Assembly: GCF_001888185.1 (NCBI RefSeq)
Contig: NZ_CP016364.1
Location: forward strand, 1,178,001 to 1,242,000
Length of the DNA: 64,000 bases
Direction: 5' to 3'
Origin: Phaeobacter porticola
GTDB taxonomy: Bacteria; Pseudomonadota; Alphaproteobacteria; Rhodobacterales; Rhodobacteraceae
Shown here: one piece after another, positions 36,348 through 45,718 of the stretch
Layout of the letters: every line of letters begins with the position of its first letter
Numbering within the stretch: position 1 is the stretch's first letter
Translations under genes and position numbers: made by a program
Notes under the pieces: model-generated
The model's database searches: none
What the model was told of the DNA's origin: nothing
Seen by the model: only the letters and a program-made list of their open reading frames with translations

Positions 36348-37976
36348 TTAAAGCGACTTGGCTTGCGTGCGCAATTCAAATTTCTGGATTTTCCCGGTCG
36401 ATGTCTTGGGAAGATCTTGGAAAATCACTTGTTTCGGAGTTTTGAAGCCAGCCAGTGTTTCGCGGGTAAAGGCGATCAAGGTGGCAGCATCGACCTGGGC
36501 ACCCGGTTTCAGTTCGACAAAGGCACAAGGCACTTCGCCCCATTTGTCATCCGGCTTGGCCACCACCGCGGCGAGGTTCACATCGGGGTGCCCCATTAAC
36601 ACGCCTTCAATCTCAACAGAGGAGATGTTCTCGCCTCCCGAGATAATGATATCTTTGGCGCGATCGGCGATCTGAATATAGCCATCCGGGTGCTGCACTG
36701 CGATATCGCCAGAGTGGAAGTATCCGCCCTGAAAGGCCTCCGCGGTGGCGTCCGGGTTTTTCAGGTATCCCTTCATTACCGAATTCCCACGCATAACGAT
36801 TTCGCCCTGATCCTGACCATTCATCGGGATTTGCAGCATGTCGTCATTCATCACGGTGATATGGTCCATCATTGGAAAAGCCACGCCTTGACGTGCCTTG
36901 ATCGCCGCGCGCCCCTGTTGGTCCAGATTGTTCCAGTCGCCACCTTTCCACAGGCATTCGGTGACGTGGCCATAGGTTTCGGTCAGCCCGTAAACTTGGG
37001 TGACATGAAAGCCGAGGCATTCGATTTTCTCCAGCGTGGCGGGGGCAGGAGGTGCCCCTGCCGTAAACACTTCAACGGTATGATCGAAGTTGCGGCGTTG
37101 GTCTTCGGGCGCGTTCACCAGCATATTGAGTACGATAGGCGCGCCGCCGAAATGGGTGACCCCTTCATCGGCGATGGCATCATAGATCGCCGGTGCCGTG
37201 ATGTCGCGGCAGCAGACCAAGGTGCCACCAAGCACGGGCATCATCCAAGTATGGTTCCAGCCGTTGCAGTGAAACAGCGGCACAATCGCGAGATACTTAG
37301 GTTGCATAACCATCCGCCAGGAAATAACCGTGCCCATCGTCATCAGATAGGCGCCGCGATGGTGATAGACCACCCCCTTGGGCCGACCCGTGGTGCCGGA
37401 GGTGTAGTTGAGCGCAAGGCTTTCCCATTCGTCCTGCGGCATGATCCAGTCGAAATCATGGGCAGCAGCGGCGAGAATATCCTCATAGATTGGGTGGCGA
37501 CCAGACGCCGGATAGCCCGCGTCCGCATCAGGCACTTCGATGATCAACGGGCCGGGTCCGTCACATGTGTCTTTGGCGACTTCGGCCAACGACAGAAACT
37601 GGCTGTCTACCAGCGCAACCTTGGCTTCCCCATGGTCAAAGATATAGGCTACCGTGCCGACATCCAGCCGGGTGTTAATGGTATTCAGGACCGCACCACA
37701 GGCGGGTACGCCGAAATGCGCCTCTGCCTGTGCGGGGAGGTTGGGGATCAGGGTTGCGACCACGTCGCCCGGAGCCACCCCTATCCCTGCAAGAGCAGAG
37801 GCAAGTCGCGTGCAGCGGTCATAGTAGGCAGAATAAGTTTTACGGTGTTTGCCGTAGACCACAGCCGGAACATCGGCAAAGACATGGGCCGCCCGACGCA
37901 GATGTGACAGCGGCGTCAGGGGGGCATAATTGGCGTCGGTTTTTTCCAATCCCGTTTCATCAGACATCCAACCCAT
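36348..37976 (-). CDS. Acyl-CoA synthetase (AMP-forming)
   Basis: A 542-residue ANL-superfamily ligase activating a fatty or aryl acid to its CoA ester through an adenylate. Motifs: YTSGTTGRPKGVVYHHRGAY, VYGLTETYGHVTE, YFHSGDIAVQHPDGYIQIAD, then KDIISGGENISSVEIE as KDIIISGGENISSVE, and PKTSTGKIQK with the catalytic lysine. The set fits the medium-chain acyl/MMPA-CoA ligase-like group found in several copies in roseobacters; the acid is not determinable here. The start was placed at 37976 because GGGAGGGG lies just before it. Confidence 0.88.
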   Translation of the reverse strand: MGWMSDETGLEKTDANYAPLTPLSHLRRAAHVFADVPAVVYGKHRKTYSAYYDRCTRLASALAGIGVAPGDVVATLIPNLPAQAEAHFGVPACGAVLNTINTRLDVGTVAYIFDHGEAKVALVDSQFLSLAEVAKDTCDGPGPLIIEVPDADAGYPASGRHPIYEDILAAAAHDFDWIMPQDEWESLALNYTSGTTGRPKGVVYHHRGAYLMTMGTVISWRMVMQPKYLAIVPLFHCNGWNHTWMMPVLGGTLVCCRDITAPAIYDAIADEGVTHFGGAPIVLNMLVNAPEDQRRNFDHTVEVFTAGAPPAPATLEKIECLGFHVTQVYGLTETYGHVTECLWKGGDWNNLDQQGRAAIKARQGVAFPMMDHITVMNDDMLQIPMNGQDQGEIVMRGNSVMKGYLKNPDATAEAFQGGYFHSGDIAVQHPDGYIQIADRAKDIIISGGENISSVEIEGVLMGHPDVNLAAVVAKPDDKWGEVPCAFVELKPGAQVDAATLIAFTRETLAGFKTPKQVIFQDLPKTSTGKIQKFELRTQAKSL

Positions 37977-38112
37977 ATTCGCCCCTCCCAAGATGATTCA
38001 TGCGCGTGCTCTCCAAGATATTGCGCAAAGTTGCACGTATTGAAAGCGGCAAGACTGACTCGGCGTGAGAGCTGAGGTTTTCTTTGTGTCCTAAACCGCT
38101 TAGCCTGTGCTT

Positions 38113-38778
38113 ATGATCCTGTCGCTCGGCCGCTCTTATGTCTTTGTGCATATTCCCAAGACCGGGGGTACGGCGCTTGCGTTGGCGCTGGAGGCGCGGG
38201 CAATGGCGGACGACATGATGCTGGGGGATACGCCTAAGGCTCTGCACCGCAGACGACGTTTGCAGGGAATCGAGACGCGCGGGCGTTTGTGGAAGCATTC
38301 GACGCTGGGTGACATTGAGGGGTTGGTGCCAGATGCGCGATTGCGCGGCCTGTTTGCCTTTACCCTTGTGCGCAACCCTTGGGACAGGGTGCTGAGCCTT
38401 TATCATTGGCTGCGTGCGCAGGGGTTTAACCATCCAACGGTGCCGCTCGCAAAAACGCTCAACTTTGATGCGTTTGCCTGTCATCCGATGATTTTGTCTG
38501 GTCTGCGGTCCACGCCTGCCAGTGCCTATATGCGCCATGCCGACGGTGCAGTGCAGTGCGATCTCTTTATTCGGTTGGAACAGTTCGCCACGGACGCAGC
38601 GCCGCTGTTTGATCATCTCGGATTTGAGCTTCAGTTGCCACGCGCCAATGTGTCCGAACGGCCAAGAGCGTGGCAGGACTCGTACAGCGATGCCGCGCGT
38701 AAGGCCGTCGCTGAGGTCTGCGCCGAAGACATCGCACAGTTTGAATACTCTTTTAACGATTCACCGGTAGACCTGTAA
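38113..38778 (+). CDS. Sulfotransferase family protein
   Basis: A 221-residue cytoplasmic sulfotransferase-like protein. FVHIPKTGGTAL near residues 11-22 is the 5'-phosphosulfate loop and RNPWDRVLSLYHW near residue 90 the 3'-phosphate motif of the sulfotransferase-2 family, both for binding PAPS. The length is short but complete for bacterial members. The acceptor could be a polysaccharide or lipid; no glycan genes lie nearby. I start at the ATG (MILSLGRS), two codons after an in-frame GTG. Confidence 0.82.
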   Translation: MILSLGRSYVFVHIPKTGGTALALALEARAMADDMMLGDTPKALHRRRRLQGIETRGRLWKHSTLGDIEGLVPDARLRGLFAFTLVRNPWDRVLSLYHWLRAQGFNHPTVPLAKTLNFDAFACHPMILSGLRSTPASAYMRHADGAVQCDLFIRLEQFATDAAPLFDHLGFELQLPRANVSERPRAWQDSYSDAARKAVAEVCAEDIAQFEYSFNDSPVDL

Positions 38779-38943
38779 TCGAGAGACGGAATCAACGTGC
38801 AACCCGATCAGCGCCAAAATGGCTCTATGTCCATCGCACTAATGATCGTCCTCCCGTTTGGTGCGCAACTGCTTTGATCAAACGGATGGGTAATGTGACG
38901 GGCCGCGCAGAATGTGTGGCTGCCTTGGTGAAAGGGAAAACCG

Positions 38944-39633
38944 ATGCTGGATTGGCTGCTAAAACGCAAGCTCTCTCCAATGGCCGAGGCTCTGGAAACA
39001 GAGTACCCGCTGGTCGCAGCCGGACAGGGCGGGATCCTGTCAGGCACGCATGTGGCCTCGAACCTTGGTTGGCGCCCGATTGAGGCGCTGGCCGTGGGCG
39101 ATATGGCCCTTACCTTTGACCATGGGATGCAGCCCATTGTTGATATCCACCGCGAGACGCTGTTGCTGACCAGCGGTGCCCCCAATCCACTGACATGTCC
39201 GGTCTATATTCCGCAGGATGCGCTGAACAATCGCGCGCCGCTTTGGGTGATGCCGAACCAAGGAATTTTGATCGAAAGCGATCTAGCCTGTGACGGGCAG
39301 GGCGATCCATTTGTGGTGGTGCCGGCCTGCGCGCTGGAAGGCTATCGCGGGATCCGCCGCGCGGAACCAGAGACCCGGCTTGAGATCGTCGTACCTCGTT
39401 TTGCACAGGACGAAGTCATTTATCTGGAAGCCGGATTGCTGGGGTTCAGTGTCTCACCGCGTGACCTGCTGTCGTTCGACACAAGCGCGCAGCCTGATCT
39501 TTATCGCGTGCTGCAGCCCGATACGGCACGTGAACTGGTCATCGATATGATTACTGAGGAAAGCGTCTGGGCCAATACTCTGCCGATGGGGCCAGGTGGT
39601 CACGGTGCAGCGGAATATGCCGTGATGGTCTAG
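38944..39633 (+). CDS. Hint-domain protein lacking the usual N-terminal cysteine
   Basis: A 229-residue protein with a hedgehog/intein-like (Hint_2) module typical of Rhodobacteraceae. The body is clear: GTHVASNLGWRPIEALAVGD, MALTFDHGMQPIVDIHRETL, PVYIPQDALNN, LWVMPNQGILIE. In most members the domain opens with a CFTPGT-like motif whose cysteine starts self-splicing; here the equivalent stretch reads GGILSGTHVAS, with serine and no cysteine at that point. It also lacks the long calcium-binding partner domain. It may act as a non-processing relative. A terminator follows it. Confidence 0.75.
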   Translation: MLDWLLKRKLSPMAEALETEYPLVAAGQGGILSGTHVASNLGWRPIEALAVGDMALTFDHGMQPIVDIHRETLLLTSGAPNPLTCPVYIPQDALNNRAPLWVMPNQGILIESDLACDGQGDPFVVVPACALEGYRGIRRAEPETRLEIVVPRFAQDEVIYLEAGLLGFSVSPRDLLSFDTSAQPDLYRVLQPDTARELVIDMITEESVWANTLPMGPGGHGAAEYAVMV

Positions 39634-39660
39634 GTCTCAGTAACCAGCAGACCGAACGGA

Positions 39661-39691
39661 AGTCGCCATCCAATCCGGAGGCGACTTTTTT
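39661..39691 (+). terminator. Terminator after the Hint-domain gene
   Basis: AGTCGCC and GGCGACT form a 7-bp stem with a 12-base loop, directly followed by a run of six T residues, 27 bases after the stop codon. Confidence 0.85.
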
Positions 39692-39728
39692 CATTTATTC
39701 AGGTGGTTATAGGGCGAGGCTTACATGA

Positions 39729-39756
39729 AAAAGCGGCACCCAAGGGCGCCGCTTTT
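39729..39756. terminator. Bidirectional terminator between the Hint gene and fadJ-like gene
   Basis: AAAAGCGGC and GCCGCTTTT are perfect arms and the inside CCC-AA-GGG continues the stem across an A-C mismatch. A-rich and T-rich ends on both sides let it work for the minus-strand fadJ-like message and as a second stop for the plus strand. Confidence 0.85.
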
Positions 39757-39787
39757 CCTATGTATCAATATCAGCTTGTCGCGCTGA

Positions 39788-41989
39788 TCAGGCGGCCTTC
39801 TCGGCCTCAGGGTTAAAGCGACCGTAGAAGGTCTGGCCTTTCTCAGCCATCTCCCGCAGCAGCGGCGGGCAGGTGAAGCGTTCGCCGTATTTTGCGGTCA
39901 GCTGATCACAACGCTCGGCCGCATAGGGCGTGCCGATGATGTCCAGCCAGCTCAGCGGACCACCGGACCAAGGCGCAAAGCCCCAGGCGAGAATCGCGCC
40001 AACATCCCCTTCGCGGATGTCCATCAGAACACCCTCTTCCAGTGCGCGCACGGCTTCCAGAACCTGTGCGAACATCAGGCGTTCCTGCACCTCGATGAGG
40101 TCGGGCTGCTCGTCGGCCTGCGGGTATTTCTCCTGCATGCCCTTCCAGTAGCCCTGACGCTTGCCCTTGTCGTCATAGTCAAAGAAACCAGCGTTGGACT
40201 TGCGCCCCAGACGGCCCTGTTCCTCCATCCAGAAGATCAGATCATCCGCAGCGCTTTCGGGATAAGCATCTCCCATTGCCGCCTTGGTGGCGCGGGCGAT
40301 CTTGGCACCCAGATCGATCGAGGTTTCATCGGTCAGTTGGATCGGACCAACCGGGAAGCCCAGCTGTCGTGCGGCATTGTCGATCAGCGCAGGGGCAACA
40401 CCCTCGGTGATCATGCGCGCGCCTTCGTTCACGTAGGGGATGATGCAGCGGTTGCAGTAGAAGAACCGGGCATCATTGACCACGATCGGCGTCTTGCGGA
40501 TCTGGCGTACATAATCCAGCGCCTTGGCCACCGCGCGATCACCGGTTTTCTCACCTTTGATGATCTCCACCAGGAACATTTTTTCCACCGGCGAGAAGAA
40601 GTGAATGCCGATGAACTGTTCCGGGCGCACCGAGGCCTCTGCCAGATCGGTGATCGGCAGGGTCGAGGTATTGGAGGCGAAGATGCAATCCTCAGGAATG
40701 ATCGCCTCGACCTTTTTGGTCATCTCGGCTTTGACGCCGGGATCTTCAAACACCGCCTCAATGATCAGATCACAGCCCTTGAGGTTATCCAGATCCGGGG
40801 TTGCAGTGATGCGCGACAGCATCGCCTCTTTCTTCTCGGCGGTGACTTTGCCGCGCTTGATGCCCTTGTCGAGATAGCTCTCGGTATAGGCCTTGCCCTT
40901 GTCAGCGGCGTCCTGATCACGGTCAACCAGCACAACCTCCATGCCAGCCTGAGCGGAGACCAGCGCGATGCCTGCCCCCATCATGCCAGCACCCAGAACG
41001 CCGATTTTCTTCACGGACTGATCCTCGATACCCGCAGGGCGCACGGCGCCTTTTTCCAGCGCTTCCTTGTTGAGGAAGAGCGAGCGGATCATCGCCTCGG
41101 AGGAGGGGTTCATCAGCACATGGGTGAACCAGCGCGCCTCGATCTTCAGCGCGGTGTCAAAGGGCACGAGCGCGCCTTCATAGACCGCACTCAGCAGGGC
41201 CTTGGCCGCCGGGAAGGCACCGAAGGTCTTGCCATGCACCATGGCCGCAGCACCAAGGAAGGTCATGAAGCCTGCCGGATGATAGGGTGCGCCACCGGGC
41301 ATTTTGTAACCCTTGGCGTCCCAGGGTTTGACGATATCGGCGTCTTTCGCCTCCAGTACCCAGGCGCGCGCAGCGGCCAGCGGATCTTCGACAACCTCGT
41401 CGATGATGCCAGCGCCCTTGGCTTTCTTGGGATCAACCAGCTTGCCTTCCAGCAGGAAGGGAGCCGCCGCCATGGCACCCATCTTGCGCACCAGACGGGT
41501 GGTGCCACCAGCACCGGGGAAAATGCCAACCATGATTTCCGGCAGGCCGATCTTGGCCTTGGGGTTGTCAGCAGCAAAGATGCGATGCGTGGACAGCGGT
41601 AGTTCCAGGCCAATGCCAACAGCGGTGCCGGGCAGGGCTGCCGCCACTGGTTTGCCACCCTTGTTGGTCTTGGGATCCATGCCGGCACGCTCGATCTTGC
41701 GCAGACCTTCGTGCATTTTCATGATGCCTTCGAACAGGCCCCGCGCGGGCTCGTCACCGGCATCCTCTTTCATCTTGGCCAGCACATTCAGATCCATGCC
41801 ACCGGCAAAGTCTTTCTTGCCAGAGGTGATCACGATGCCCTTGACCGCGTCATCGGCCAGCGCGTCATCGACCAGACCGTCAAGGTCGATCATCGCCTGG
41901 CCGTTCAGCACGTTCATGGTTTTTCCGGGGCAGTCCCAGGTGATGATGGCGACGCCGTCGGCGTCTTTCTTCATTGTGAAATCAGACAT
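39788..41989 (-). CDS. fadJ: Fatty oxidation multifunctional enzyme (enoyl-CoA hydratase / 3-hydroxyacyl-CoA dehydrogenase)
   Basis: Carries out hydration of enoyl-CoA and NAD-dependent oxidation of 3-hydroxyacyl-CoA in beta-oxidation. The 733 residues hold the crotonase domain (1-200) with conserved Glu129 (GIGLELPLSTH) and Glu151 (GLPEIMVGIFPGAGG), and the dehydrogenase from about 325 with the NAD fold GVLGAGMMGAGIA. ASNTSTLPITDLA, IHFFSPVEKMFLVE and NDARFFYCNR mark its active-site region. It follows the thiolase by 23 bases and must work with it. The FadB/FadJ distinction is not secure from sequence alone. Confidence 0.93.
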   Translation of the reverse strand: MSDFTMKKDADGVAIITWDCPGKTMNVLNGQAMIDLDGLVDDALADDAVKGIVITSGKKDFAGGMDLNVLAKMKEDAGDEPARGLFEGIMKMHEGLRKIERAGMDPKTNKGGKPVAAALPGTAVGIGLELPLSTHRIFAADNPKAKIGLPEIMVGIFPGAGGTTRLVRKMGAMAAAPFLLEGKLVDPKKAKGAGIIDEVVEDPLAAARAWVLEAKDADIVKPWDAKGYKMPGGAPYHPAGFMTFLGAAAMVHGKTFGAFPAAKALLSAVYEGALVPFDTALKIEARWFTHVLMNPSSEAMIRSLFLNKEALEKGAVRPAGIEDQSVKKIGVLGAGMMGAGIALVSAQAGMEVVLVDRDQDAADKGKAYTESYLDKGIKRGKVTAEKKEAMLSRITATPDLDNLKGCDLIIEAVFEDPGVKAEMTKKVEAIIPEDCIFASNTSTLPITDLAEASVRPEQFIGIHFFSPVEKMFLVEIIKGEKTGDRAVAKALDYVRQIRKTPIVVNDARFFYCNRCIIPYVNEGARMITEGVAPALIDNAARQLGFPVGPIQLTDETSIDLGAKIARATKAAMGDAYPESAADDLIFWMEEQGRLGRKSNAGFFDYDDKGKRQGYWKGMQEKYPQADEQPDLIEVQERLMFAQVLEAVRALEEGVLMDIREGDVGAILAWGFAPWSGGPLSWLDIIGTPYAAERCDQLTAKYGERFTCPPLLREMAEKGQTFYGRFNPEAEKAA

Positions 41990-42012
41990 ATCTTCTTCTC
42001 CTGCCGCCTGGG

Positions 42013-43224
42013 TTACACGCGTTCAATGATGGTGGCCGCGCCCATGCCGGACCCGATGCAGAGCGTTGCCAGACCGGTTTCACGGTCGCTGCGCTCCAGC
42101 TCATCCAACAGTGCGCCGAGGATCATGGCGCCGGTGGCACCCAGCGGATGGCCCATCGCGATAGAGCCACCGTTGACGTTCACCTTGTCGTGGTCCACTC
42201 CAAAGGCCTGCTCGAACCGCATCACAACACTGGCGAAGGCTTCATTGACCTCAAACAGGTCGATGTCGCCAATTGCCATGCCGTTGTCGCGCAGGATCTT
42301 TTCTGTAACAGGCACAGGGCCGGTCAGCATGATGGTGGGGTCGGTACCGATCTTGGCGGTTGCTTTGATGCGGGCGCGGGGCTTCAGGCCCATCGCCTCG
42401 CCAAACTCTTTGTCGCCGATCAACACGGCCGCGGCGCCATCCACGATACCAGAGGAGTTGCCGGCGTGGTGGATGTGATTGATCCGCTCCAGATGCGGAT
42501 ATTTCAGCATTGCGATCTTGTCGAAGCCGGGCATCTGCTCACCCATCATCTGAAACGCGGGGTTCAGACCGCCCAGCGACTGCATATCGGTGCCGGGGCG
42601 CATGTATTCGTCATGGTCCAGGATGGTCAGCCCGTTGATGTCACGCACAGGTACGACGCTGCCCGCAAACCGGTTGTCGTCCCAAGCAGCCTTGGCCCGG
42701 CGCTGGGATTCCATTGCCATTGCGTCAGCGTCATCGCGCGAGAACCCGTATTCGGTCGCGATGATATCCGCTGAAATACCCTGCGGGACAAAATAGTTCT
42801 CGATTGCGATGGCAGGATCAACCGCGATGGCGCCACCGTCCATTCCCATGGGCACGCGGCTCATGGATTCCACACCACCTGCGATATAGGCGTGACCGGC
42901 GCGGCCACGGACCTGGTTGGCAGCCATGTTGACGGCTTCCAGACCAGAGGCACAGAAACGGTTGATAGAGACGCCTGGAATGGATTCATCCAAGTCAGAG
43001 GCCAGAACAGCGGTCCGGGCCAAGCAGGCGCCTTGCTCGCCGACCTGGGTGACGTTGCCCCAGATAACATCCTCAACCGCGTGACCTTCGAGGTTGTTGC
43101 GGTCTTTCAGAGCGTTGAGAGCCACTGCCGACAGCCGCGCGGCTGTCACTTCATGCAAGGACCCATCCTTGCGACCCTTGCCGCGCGGGGTGCGCACGGC
43201 GTCGTAGATATAGGCTTCGGTCAT
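42013..43224 (-). CDS. fadA: Acetyl-CoA C-acyltransferase (thiolase)
   Basis: Cleaves 3-ketoacyl-CoA to acetyl-CoA and a shortened acyl-CoA, the last step of beta-oxidation. The 403 residues contain the nucleophile Cys91 (NRFCASGLEAVNMAANQV), His359 (GHPLGATGA) and Cys389 (LCIGSGMG). It lies between the GST gene (10 bases away) and the fadJ-like gene (23 bases away) on the same strand, so the three form an operon. It begins with the typical TEAYIYDAVRTPRGKG segment. Confidence 0.94.
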   Translation of the reverse strand: MTEAYIYDAVRTPRGKGRKDGSLHEVTAARLSAVALNALKDRNNLEGHAVEDVIWGNVTQVGEQGACLARTAVLASDLDESIPGVSINRFCASGLEAVNMAANQVRGRAGHAYIAGGVESMSRVPMGMDGGAIAVDPAIAIENYFVPQGISADIIATEYGFSRDDADAMAMESQRRAKAAWDDNRFAGSVVPVRDINGLTILDHDEYMRPGTDMQSLGGLNPAFQMMGEQMPGFDKIAMLKYPHLERINHIHHAGNSSGIVDGAAAVLIGDKEFGEAMGLKPRARIKATAKIGTDPTIMLTGPVPVTEKILRDNGMAIGDIDLFEVNEAFASVVMRFEQAFGVDHDKVNVNGGSIAMGHPLGATGAMILGALLDELERSDRETGLATLCIGSGMGAATIIERV

Positions 43225-43234
43225 ATCAGTCTCC

Positions 43235-43873
43235 TCAGGCTCGGTCCGACGGGTTGCCGGGCATTAGATCGTAGGGGGCTTTCCAGCCCGGTTGCGCGCT
43301 CAGCCGTGACAGCCAAGCGTCGATATTCGGCCACTCGGCTCGTTCGAAGCCGAAGGGTTCAGGGTAATAGAGATACGAACAGCAGGTCAGATCGGCGTTG
43401 GTGAGGCCGTCGCCCACGATCCAGTTGCGTCCCTCAAGGTGTTTATCCAGGATGGCATAAGCCGCCTTCAGTCGACCTTGCAGGAAGGCAATGACTTCTT
43501 GCGGGCGTTTGTCTTCAGGCAGGAAATTCATCAGGAAGCGGCAGAGACCGGCGTTGGAGGACAGTTTGTGATTGTCCCACAGCTGCCAGCGCAATATCTC
43601 GCGCGCCTCTTCCTGTGTCTTGCCGCCGAATTTGCCATAGGTATCTGACAGATACTGCTGGATGACGCCAGATTGGCTGAGCGTCAGATCTCCGTCGACC
43701 AGAACCGGGCATTCTCCCATCTCGTTTACATCGCTGCGAAAGGCTTCGCCGCGTGTGGTGCCGCTGAAGAAATCGACAAAGACCGGCTCCCAGGCGGTCC
43801 CGCCCAGTTCAAGCGCCAGTGCTGCCTTGTAGGAGTGGCCGCTTTCGCCGAAACAATAGAGTTTGATGCTCAT
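43235..43873 (-). CDS. Glutathione S-transferase family protein
   Basis: A 212-residue cytosolic GST. The N-terminal thioredoxin-like half has KLYCFGESGHSYKAALALEL, where Ser/Cys-adjacent residues bind glutathione, and ECPVLVDGDLTLSQSGVIQQ, the conserved P and S of the glutathione site. The C-terminal half is all helical (VGDGLTNADLTCCSYLYYP). It is the first gene of the operon with the thiolase and fadJ-like genes, an odd partner for beta-oxidation; it may handle electrophilic acyl intermediates. Confidence 0.87.
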   Translation of the reverse strand: MSIKLYCFGESGHSYKAALALELGGTAWEPVFVDFFSGTTRGEAFRSDVNEMGECPVLVDGDLTLSQSGVIQQYLSDTYGKFGGKTQEEAREILRWQLWDNHKLSSNAGLCRFLMNFLPEDKRPQEVIAFLQGRLKAAYAILDKHLEGRNWIVGDGLTNADLTCCSYLYYPEPFGFERAEWPNIDAWLSRLSAQPGWKAPYDLMPGNPSDRA

Positions 43874-43927
43874 GACATGTCCTTCCGGTTGCCGGAGCGC
43901 GTGGGGGTTTCACACCCCCACACCCCC

Positions 43928-44111
43928 GTGGAGTATTTGTGGAAAGATGACGGAGTGTTCACTCCGCATTAACAGTGGTGACGCGACGATGGCGGTGCGG
44001 GACAGGCTGAAGAGCCGATGCTCGTGAAAGGTGACGGCGCGCCGACCCATTAGGCGGAGAGCTCGGGGGGAGGCGCGTCTCATCCTGTCACCTTTCCCCA
44101 AATACTCCCGC
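43928..44111. repeat. Imperfect inverted repeat enclosing the GST-acyl-CoA dehydrogenase gap
   Basis: The 281-base gap 43874-44154 has no gene. It starts with a GTGGGGGTTTCACACCCCCA-type run of short palindromes. GTGGAGTATTTGTGGAAAGA (43928) and the complement of CTTTCCCCAAATACTCCCGC (to 44111) form arms with only a few mismatches. GGAGTATTT words of this kind recur between genes in Rhodobacteraceae in my memory, so this is probably an interspersed intergenic repeat. Copy number was not tested. Confidence 0.5.
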
Positions 44112-44154
44112 CGGAGGCTTCCCTCAGATGCGGAGCTTGATGCCGTCAGCACTG

Positions 44155-45306
44155 TCACAGGGACCTCGCAATCAGTTCCTTCATGATCTCATTGGTGCCG
44201 CCATAGATCCGCTGGACGCGGGCATCTGCCCACATCTCTGCCACAGCATATTCCTGCATGAAGCCATAGCCACCGTGCAGCTGAACGCATTCATCAAGAA
44301 CCTCGCCCTGTGTGTCCGTGATCCAGTACTTCGCCATCGCGGCCTTTTCCACCGTCAGCTTACCCTGGAGATGTTCGACCATACATTCGTCGAGGAAGGC
44401 GCGGGCGATCTTGGTTTTGGTCTGGCATTCCACAAGTTTGAAGCGGGTGTTCTGAAACTGGGTGAGCGGGCCGCCGAAGGCTTCGCGTTCCTTGCAATAG
44501 GTGATGGTGCGTTCAACTGCACCTTCCATGGCGCCGACAGCGCCACAGGCAATGATCAGCCGTTCCTGGGGCAGCTGCTGCATCATCTGGTAGAAGCCCT
44601 GACCCTCGGTTCCGCCCAGAATATTCTCCGGGGCGATTTCCACATTGTCGAAGAACAGTTCCGATGTATCGGCGGCATGCAGGCCCACCTTGTCGAGGTT
44701 GCGGCCACGGCTGAACCCATCGGCGCCATCGGTCTCCACAGCCACCAGTGAGATGCCTTTGGATCCTTGCGACGGGTCGGTTTTGGCGGCAACCAGGATC
44801 AGGTTGGCGTGTTGGCCGTTGGTGATGAAGGTTTTCTGACCGCTCAGCCGATAGGCGTTGCCGTCTTTGACGGCCTTTGTCTTGATGCGCTGAACATCCG
44901 ACCCGGTGGAGGGTTCTGTCATTGCCAAGGCGCCGACCAGCTCACCGGTGATCATCTTTGGCAGCCAGCGCTGCTTCTGCTCTTCAGTGCCATAGGACAG
45001 TACGTAGTGGGCGACGATGCCCGAGTGGATGCCATGGCCCCAGCTGGCGAGGTTGGCGCGGCTGCCTTCGATCAGGATTGCGGCTTCATGGCCGAAATCA
45101 CCACCGACACCGCCGTATTCTTCCGGTACGGAGGGGCAGAGCAGGCCTAGCGCGCCGGCTTCATTCCAGGTGGAGCGATCCATCATCCCCTGCTTGCGCC
45201 AGGTCTCGAATTTTGGTGCCCATTCACGGGTGATGAACTGCGCTGTCATATCAGCCAGCATCTGGTGTTCATCGGTCATCCAGCTGGAGTGTTGCTCTGC
45301 GCTCAT
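44155..45306 (-). CDS. Acyl-CoA dehydrogenase
   Basis: A 383-residue FAD-dependent acyl-CoA dehydrogenase introducing the alpha-beta double bond. Motifs: [14 protein letters not shown] in the middle domain, [15 protein letters not shown] as KTFITNGQ, and [14 protein letters not shown] with [13 protein letters not shown] at the C-terminus. The C-terminal YGG lacks the glutamate seen as base in short-chain enzymes, so the base should lie elsewhere, as in isovaleryl- and long-chain-type members. The start giving MSAEQHSS follows AGGGGAG. It is downstream of the larger dehydrogenase and the small protein, on the same strand. Confidence 0.9.
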   Translation of the reverse strand: MSAEQHSSWMTDEHQMLADMTAQFITREWAPKFETWRKQGMMDRSTWNEAGALGLLCPSVPEEYGGVGGDFGHEAAILIEGSRANLASWGHGIHSGIVAHYVLSYGTEEQKQRWLPKMITGELVGALAMTEPSTGSDVQRIKTKAVKDGNAYRLSGQKTFITNGQHANLILVAAKTDPSQGSKGISLVAVETDGADGFSRGRNLDKVGLHAADTSELFFDNVEIAPENILGGTEGQGFYQMMQQLPQERLIIACGAVGAMEGAVERTITYCKEREAFGGPLTQFQNTRFKLVECQTKTKIARAFLDECMVEHLQGKLTVEKAAMAKYWITDTQGEVLDECVQLHGGYGFMQEYAVAEMWADARVQRIYGGTNEIMKELIARSL

Positions 45307-45372
45307 GGGGCTCCCCTTGGTGTCTGTATCGTGCCTTGTGGCATCTGTTGTCTGCTGGTGGCGCGTACCCAC

Positions 45373-45585
45373 CTATCGTTTGCGGTCCTCAAGCTCGGCG
45401 TTGAACAGCCGCAGTCTGTGGGTGAGGTTGTCGCTGTTTGTCACGCTGTCGAAATTCTCAAACAGAAAAGACAGGGCTTCGCCTTCGTCGAGGCCGGCCT
45501 CCTGAGAGAATTTTCGCAACCGGCGGTAGCCGTCTTCGGTCATGGCGACCGGCAGGCGGCGTGTGAGGCGAAAGCGTTTGGGCAT
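45373..45585 (-). CDS. Small protein, possible ribbon-helix-helix fold
   Basis: A 70-residue basic protein lying between two acyl-CoA dehydrogenase genes. Its layout, a short strand (FRLTRRLPVAMTED) then two helices (YRRLRKFSQEAGLDEGEALS, FLFENFDSV), resembles a ribbon-helix-helix DNA-binding unit, but the match is weak. It lies 67 bases upstream of the smaller dehydrogenase start and 133 bases after the larger one. I do not recognise a family and regard it as a conserved hypothetical. Confidence 0.55.
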   Translation of the reverse strand: MPKRFRLTRRLPVAMTEDGYRRLRKFSQEAGLDEGEALSFLFENFDSVTNSDNLTHRLRLFNAELEDRKR

Positions 45586-45673
45586 GGTCTCTCCTCCGAT
45601 TGCGGCTCCCCGGAAGACCTCCGGAGCGCCAGTCTGTTATATCTGCCCCGGTGTCAGATGACGGGGCGGATGT

Positions 45674-45700
45674 CGGAGCCCCTATGAGGATGGGGCTCCG
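45674..45700. other. Perfect hairpin between the acyl-CoA dehydrogenase and small-protein genes
   Basis: CGGAGCCCC and its exact complement GGGGCTCCG flank nine bases, starting 19 bases after the larger dehydrogenase's stop on the minus strand. There is no T-run. It may mark the 3' end of the upstream message or a processing site. Confidence 0.45.
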
Positions 45701-45718
45701 ATCTGCGTAAATCGCGGC

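Noticed and set aside
38779-38943. CCGTTTG/CAAACGG dyad upstream of the Hint gene as an operator
   Set aside because: Arms of seven bases with an 18-base gap and no regulator nearby; it is within what chance allows.
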